From positions 1,364,001 through 1,428,000 of the forward strand of contig NZ_CP015600.1 of the NCBI RefSeq assembly GCF_001647715.1: 64,000 nucleotides of DNA, given 5' to 3'. The translations under genes and the position numbers were made by a program. A model generated the notes under the pieces. That model was not told the origin of the DNA. It worked only from the letters and a program-made list of their open reading frames with translations, and searched no databases. Below, in pieces: positions 61,247 to 64,000 of this stretch (position 1 is the stretch's first letter; each line of letters starts with the position of its first letter). Source of the DNA: Pseudomonas antarctica. Lineage in GTDB: Bacteria; Pseudomonadota; Gammaproteobacteria; Pseudomonadales; Pseudomonadaceae.

Positions 61247-61269
61247 GCAGGGAAATGCGACGAGTGCTG
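61247..61269. repeat. Third copy of the 23-bp island core
   Basis: The same GCAGGGAAATGCG-ACGAGTGCTG core as at 55111-55133 and 60287-60309. A preceding CACTTGA is also shared. It marks the kup-side boundary. Confidence 0.93.
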
Positions 61270-61410
61270 CGCTATGCTTCGCGCCGTTGCACGCGGGTAA
61301 AACCTCGGGGTCAATAAAACGTCTGTTACGAGAAGTAAAACAGCGCATGCTACGGTCAGCTTAGGCGCGTTGTTTATATAAGACCTCAGGTCAAAGGGCA
61401 GGAGTGGTTG

Positions 61411-63312
61411 ATGGGTCAGGCAAATAGTCAGGCAGCAGGTGCCGAGCATTCCAATGCAAAGCCGATTGGCATGTTGGTGGCGGCAGTCGGGGTGGTTTAC
61501 GGCGATATCGGTACCAGCCCGCTCTATACCCTTAAAGAAGTGTTTACAGGTGGTTACGGGGTTCAGGTCAATCATGACGGGGTCTTCGGCATTCTGGCGC
61601 TGATTTTCTGGTCGCTGGTGTGGGTCGTGTCGATCAAGTACGTGCTGTTTATCCTGCGCGCGGACAACCAGGGCGAGGGTGGCATCATGGCCCTGACGGC
61701 GCTGGCGCGGCGGGCGGCGTCGCCGTACCCCAAGTTACGCTCGGTGCTGGTGATCCTCGGCCTGATCGGTGCGGCGCTGTTTTATGGCGACAGCATGATT
61801 ACCCCGGCGATCTCGGTATTGTCGGCGGTCGAGGGCCTGGAACTGGCCTTTGATGGGATTGAACGTTGGGTGGTGCCGCTGTCGCTGGTGGTACTGGTGG
61901 GGCTGTTCCTGATCCAGAAACACGGCACTGACCGTATCGGCAAGCTGTTCGGGCCGGTGATGGTGGTGTGGTTCCTGGTGTTGGGCGGCCTCGGCGTGCA
62001 CGGCATCCTGCAACATCCCGAGGTGCTCAACGCGCTGAACCCCGTGTGGGGCGTGCGTTTCTTTGTGTCCCATCCGGGCATGGGCGTGGCGATTCTTGGC
62101 GCCGTTGTGCTGGCCTTGACCGGTGCCGAAGCGCTGTATGCCGACATGGGCCACTTCGGCCGCAAGCCGATCGCTCGTGCCTGGTTCGCACTGGTGCTAC
62201 CGGCGCTGGTGCTCAACTACTTCGGCCAGGGCGCGTTGCTGCTGGAAAACCCCGAGGCGGCGCGCAACCCGTTCTACTTGCTCGCGCCGGAATGGGCGCT
62301 GGTGCCGTTGGTCGCGCTGTCGACCCTGGCCACCGTGATTGCATCCCAGGCGGTGATTTCCGGCGCGTTCTCCCTGACGCGTCAGGCGATCCAGTTGGGT
62401 TACATCCCGCGCATGCACATCCAGCACACCTCCAGCGCCGAGCAAGGTCAGATCTACATCGGTGCGGTGAACTGGTCGCTGATGGTCGGCGTGATCCTGC
62501 TGGTGCTCGGCTTCGAATCCTCCAATGCCCTGGCCTCCGCCTACGGCGTGGCAGTGACCGGCACCATGTTGATTACCAGCATCCTGGTGTCGGCGGTGAT
62601 GCTGCTGCTCTGGAAGTGGCCACCGGTGCTGGCGATTCCGGTGTTGATCGGCTTCCTGTTGGTGGACGGCCTGTTCTTCGCCGCCAACGTGCCGAAGATC
62701 GTCCAGGGCGGTGCCTTCCCGGTGCTGGCGGGGATTGTGCTGTTTATCCTGATGACCACCTGGAAGCGCGGCAAGGAACTGCTGATGGACCGCCTCGACG
62801 AAGGCGGCCTGCCGTTGCCGATCTTTATCAGCAGTATCCGCGTGCAGCCGCCCCATCGCGTGCAGGGCACGGCGGTGTTCCTCACCGCGCGGACCGACGC
62901 CGTGCCTCACGCGCTGTTGCACAACCTGCTGCATAACCAGGTGTTGCATGAGCAGGTGGTGATGCTGACAGTGGTCTACGAAGATATTCCGCGCGTACCT
63001 ACCTCACGGCGGTTCGAGGTGGATGCCTACGGGGAAGGGTTCTTCCGCGTAATCCTGCACTTCGGTTTTACCGACGAGCCGGACGTGCCCGAAGCGCTGA
63101 AGCTGTGCCATCTGGACGATCTGGATTTCAGCCCGATGCGCACCACGTACTTCCTCAGCCGCGAAACGGTGATTGCCTCGCGCATCAAGGGCATGGCCCG
63201 ATGGCGTGAAAGTTTGTTCGCGTTCATGTTGAAGAACGCCAACGGCAACCTGCGCTTCTTCAAGCTCCCGGTAAACCGGGTGATCGAGCTGGGCACCCAG
63301 GTCGAAATGTAA
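61411..63312 (+). CDS. kup: Potassium uptake protein Kup
   Basis: A 633-residue K+/H+ symporter of the KUP/HAK/KT family. The N-terminal [20 protein letters not shown] (about residues 20-39) is diagnostic; about 12 membrane helices follow up to about residue 450, then a cytoplasmic C-terminal domain. The ATG at 61411 has a CAGGAG site. A terminator follows the gene. Confidence 0.97.
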   Translation: MGQANSQAAGAEHSNAKPIGMLVAAVGVVYGDIGTSPLYTLKEVFTGGYGVQVNHDGVFGILALIFWSLVWVVSIKYVLFILRADNQGEGGIMALTALARRAASPYPKLRSVLVILGLIGAALFYGDSMITPAISVLSAVEGLELAFDGIERWVVPLSLVVLVGLFLIQKHGTDRIGKLFGPVMVVWFLVLGGLGVHGILQHPEVLNALNPVWGVRFFVSHPGMGVAILGAVVLALTGAEALYADMGHFGRKPIARAWFALVLPALVLNYFGQGALLLENPEAARNPFYLLAPEWALVPLVALSTLATVIASQAVISGAFSLTRQAIQLGYIPRMHIQHTSSAEQGQIYIGAVNWSLMVGVILLVLGFESSNALASAYGVAVTGTMLITSILVSAVMLLLWKWPPVLAIPVLIGFLLVDGLFFAANVPKIVQGGAFPVLAGIVLFILMTTWKRGKELLMDRLDEGGLPLPIFISSIRVQPPHRVQGTAVFLTARTDAVPHALLHNLLHNQVLHEQVVMLTVVYEDIPRVPTSRRFEVDAYGEGFFRVILHFGFTDEPDVPEALKLCHLDDLDFSPMRTTYFLSRETVIASRIKGMARWRESLFAFMLKNANGNLRFFKLPVNRVIELGTQVEM

Positions 63313-63323
63313 GCCACTGCAAC

Positions 63324-63352
63324 ACGGGAGCCGGCAATCGGCTCCCGTTTTC
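63324..63352 (+). terminator. kup terminator
   Basis: A perfect 10-bp stem ACGGGAGCCG/CGGCTCCCGT with TTTT after it, 11 bases beyond the stop. Confidence 0.9.
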
Positions 63353-63438
63353 CTTCTGAACCCTGTGCAAGCTACCGTTGTCGACTAGGCTCTAAGCACT
63401 GTTTGAAGAGTGCCCACAGAACCCAGAAGAGGTGCGTC

Positions 63439-64000
63439 ATGAGTCAGCTGCTCGAACCCTACACCCTCCGCCAATTGACCCTGCTCAACCGGATTGCCGT
63501 CTCGCCGATGTGCCAGTATTCATCCGACGATGGCCTGGCCAATGACTGGCACCTGGTGCACCTGGGCAGTCGCGCCGTCGGCGGCGCCGGGCTGATTTTC
63601 ACCGAAGCCACCGCCGTGACCGCCGATGGCCGCATCACCGCCCAGGACCTGGGCTTGTGGAACGACGCACAGATCGAGCCGTTGCAACGCATCACGCGCT
63701 TTATTGCCGCCCAAGGCGCGGTCGCGGGCATTCAATTGGCCCATGCGGGGCGCAAGGCCAGCACTCATCGGCCATGGATCGGCAAGCATGGCAGCGTCAA
63801 GCCGGAAGACGGCGGTTGGGTGCCGGTAGGCCCATCGCCGATTGCCTTTGACCCGAATCACACCCAGCCCAAAGCATTGGACGAAGGGCAGATCCAGAGC
63901 GTGATTGGCGACTTTGTGGCCGCCGCCAAGCGTGCGTTGACCGCCGGTTTTGAAGTGGTGGAAATCCATGCCGCGCACGGTTATCTACTGCACCAATTCC
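63439..64000 (+). CDS. Old yellow enzyme family NADH:flavin oxidoreductase (5' part)
   Basis: The first 187 codons of an OYE-family flavoenzyme, cut by the window end. C25 in VSPMCQYSSDDG, the FTEATAVTADGR segment, QLAHAGRKAS and EIHAAHGYLLHQF place it in the YqjM/XenA-type subgroup, which reduces activated alkenes and nitro compounds with NAD(P)H. An AGAGG site precedes the ATG. Confidence 0.93.
   Translation, partial: MSQLLEPYTLRQLTLLNRIAVSPMCQYSSDDGLANDWHLVHLGSRAVGGAGLIFTEATAVTADGRITAQDLGLWNDAQIEPLQRITRFIAAQGAVAGIQLAHAGRKASTHRPWIGKHGSVKPEDGGWVPVGPSPIAFDPNHTQPKALDEGQIQSVIGDFVAAAKRALTAGFEVVEIHAAHGYLLHQF

Overview
The window is from a Pseudomonas of the fluorescens group. Three things support this: the housekeeping order pncC(cinA)-recA-recX followed by LOG-family, PA3611-like, DTW/TapT-like, erdR-like and dgkA genes, which matches the P. 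aeruginosa PA3617-PA3603 neighbourhood as I remember it; the GTGGGAGC...GCTCCCAC Pseudomonas REP elements; and a contractile tailocin in the classic slot just before cinA-recA.

Region 1 (1-26451) is the late half of an HK97/lambda-like siphophage prophage read left to right. It holds two small membrane/coiled-coil proteins, an HNH nuclease, terS, terL, portal, protease, capsid, connectors, tail tube, the G/GT chaperone with a -1 frameshift, tape measure, M, L, K, I, J, a lower-GC receptor cassette, a GH19 endolysin, Rz with a nested Rz1, and a Dam-type methylase. Many gene junctions carry a terminator-like hairpin just before the ribosome binding site. Integrase, repressor and replication genes must lie left of the window. 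A lower-GC O-acyltransferase on the opposite strand (26980-28074) follows, a candidate lysogenic-conversion gene.

Region 2 (28534-42407) is a P2/SfV-like R-type tailocin without capsid, terminase or integrase genes: a PrtR-type LexA-like repressor with TGCAT-palindrome operators, holin, spike V, W, J, I, fibre and chaperone, sheath, tube, the E/E' chaperone with a TTTTTTA frameshift site, tape measure, U, X, D, a GH19 endolysin and a decayed Rz/Rz1 remnant. It abuts pncC and an SOS-boxed recA, so the producing trigger (RecA) is physically next to the weapon.

Region 3 (42438-54986) is ordinary chromosome: DNA repair, a LOG protein, RNA modification (DTW protein, TrmO, a pseudouridine synthase homologue lacking the usual catalytic Asp, RimO), a response regulator, DgkA, and the divergent finR/fpr pair.

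Region 4 (54928-61269) is a mobile accessory island between rimO and kup. A perfect 206-bp direct repeat containing the first 19 codons of rimO and its upstream region brackets about 5 kb, and the last 23 bp of that repeat recur a third time before kup, bracketing a second 0.9-kb segment. The first segment carries phage-spike remnants, a possible 33-codon mini-gene with a 22-bp palindrome and terminator, a DUF4935 PIN nuclease, a structured noncoding gap, and a DUF3800 gene preceded by a consensus promoter and a roughly 130-nt hairpin-rich RNA ending in an intrinsic terminator. The second segment carries a HigBA-type toxin-antitoxin pair. This island is the most likely place for an undescribed, possibly anti-phage, system. 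Region 5 (61411-64000) resumes the chromosome with kup and the start of an old-yellow-enzyme gene.
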